Source of the DNA: Prevotellaceae bacterium
Lineage (GTDB): Bacteria > Bacteroidota > Bacteroidia > Bacteroidales > UBA932
DNA length: 5,325 nucleotides
Assembly (NCBI GenBank): GCA_031278135.1
Contig: JAITKY010000191.1
Span: 1 to 5,325 of the forward strand
Direction of reading: 5' to 3'
Part shown: positions 5,237 to 5,325 of the stretch, piece by piece
Layout: each line of letters starts with the position of its first letter
Position numbering within the stretch: the stretch's first letter is position 1
Notes under the pieces: model-generated
Database searches by the model: none
Told to the model about the DNA's origin: nothing
The model's input: the letters and a program-made list of their open reading frames with translations, nothing else
Position numbers and translations under genes: made by a program

Positions 5237-5325
5237 TTATTTATCTGAATCAGAACTTTTACCGATTTTTTGCATGAGTTTCGAAACAGCAGCCTCAATC
5301 GACAGTTCGCTACCCAAAAGACGTA
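5237..5325 (-). CDS. Partial CDS, C-terminal 28 residues, unknown product
   Basis: An open minus-strand frame enters from the right edge and ends at TAA (5239-5237). It encodes RLLGSELSIEAAVSKLMQ followed by KIGKSSDSDK, an amphipathic helix and then a polar, charged tail, as expected of a protein C-terminus. Its codons are richer in first-position purines than those of another minus frame that is also open here. A stem-loop follows the stop within 2 nt. The fragment is too short to identify the family, and the upstream part lies outside the window. The alternative is a plus-strand gene beginning with ATG at 5274, which I consider less likely because no promoter-like sequence precedes it. Confidence 0.5.
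   Translation of the reverse strand, partial: RLLGSELSIEAAVSKLMQKIGKSSDSDK

Noticed and set aside
5274..5325. Plus-strand gene start (ATG at 5274) running off the right edge
   Set aside because: Open for only 17 codons and without a TAnnTTTG element in place. The minus-strand frame over the same bases reads more like protein and is followed by a hairpin. It cannot be fully excluded.

Overview
The window looks like a chromosomal segment of a member of the Bacteroidota, most likely an uncultured Bacteroidales-like organism. Four observations support this. The DNA is AT-rich. Genes have no recognisable Shine-Dalgarno sequences. The divergent promoter region carries exact matches to the Bacteroidota -7 element TAnnTTTG with TTG-type -33 elements. 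The protein set (a YitT-family membrane protein, a YciO-type Sua5/YrdC protein, a secreted TPR protein and an EnvC-like factor) is typical of that phylum.

Layout: 1-300 is a non-coding, repeat-rich stretch. 301-1856 holds two minus-strand genes read from right to left: yciO-like (1245-1856), then a YitT-family gene (301-1230), 14 nt apart. 1857-1943 is a compact divergent promoter region. 1944-4898 holds two plus-strand genes 12 nt apart: a 577-aa periplasmic or secreted TPR protein (TTG start) and a 402-aa EnvC-like coiled-coil protein with a degenerate LytM/M23 domain. 4899-5236 is a second repeat-rich non-coding stretch. 5237-5325 is probably the C-terminal end of a minus-strand gene that runs in from the right.

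How the parts work together: the minus pair combines a nucleotide-binding protein of the threonylcarbamoyl-AMP synthase superfamily with a membrane protein of unknown function, and no shared pathway is evident. The plus pair is envelope-directed, since both proteins carry signal peptides. The second has lost most LytM zinc and catalytic residues, as EnvC does, so it is more likely a regulator of cell-wall amidases than an enzyme.

The genes look like ordinary housekeeping or envelope genes; I see no defence system, CRISPR array, integrase or transposase. The unusual material is non-coding. Two related copies of an AATTCTG-type 9-nt-unit repeat lie in the flanking islands, each at the 3' end of an operon and differing by exactly one 9-nt unit. 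Several REP-like hairpins lie in the same islands, and a perfect 20-bp palindrome overlaps the -7 element of the TPR promoter.
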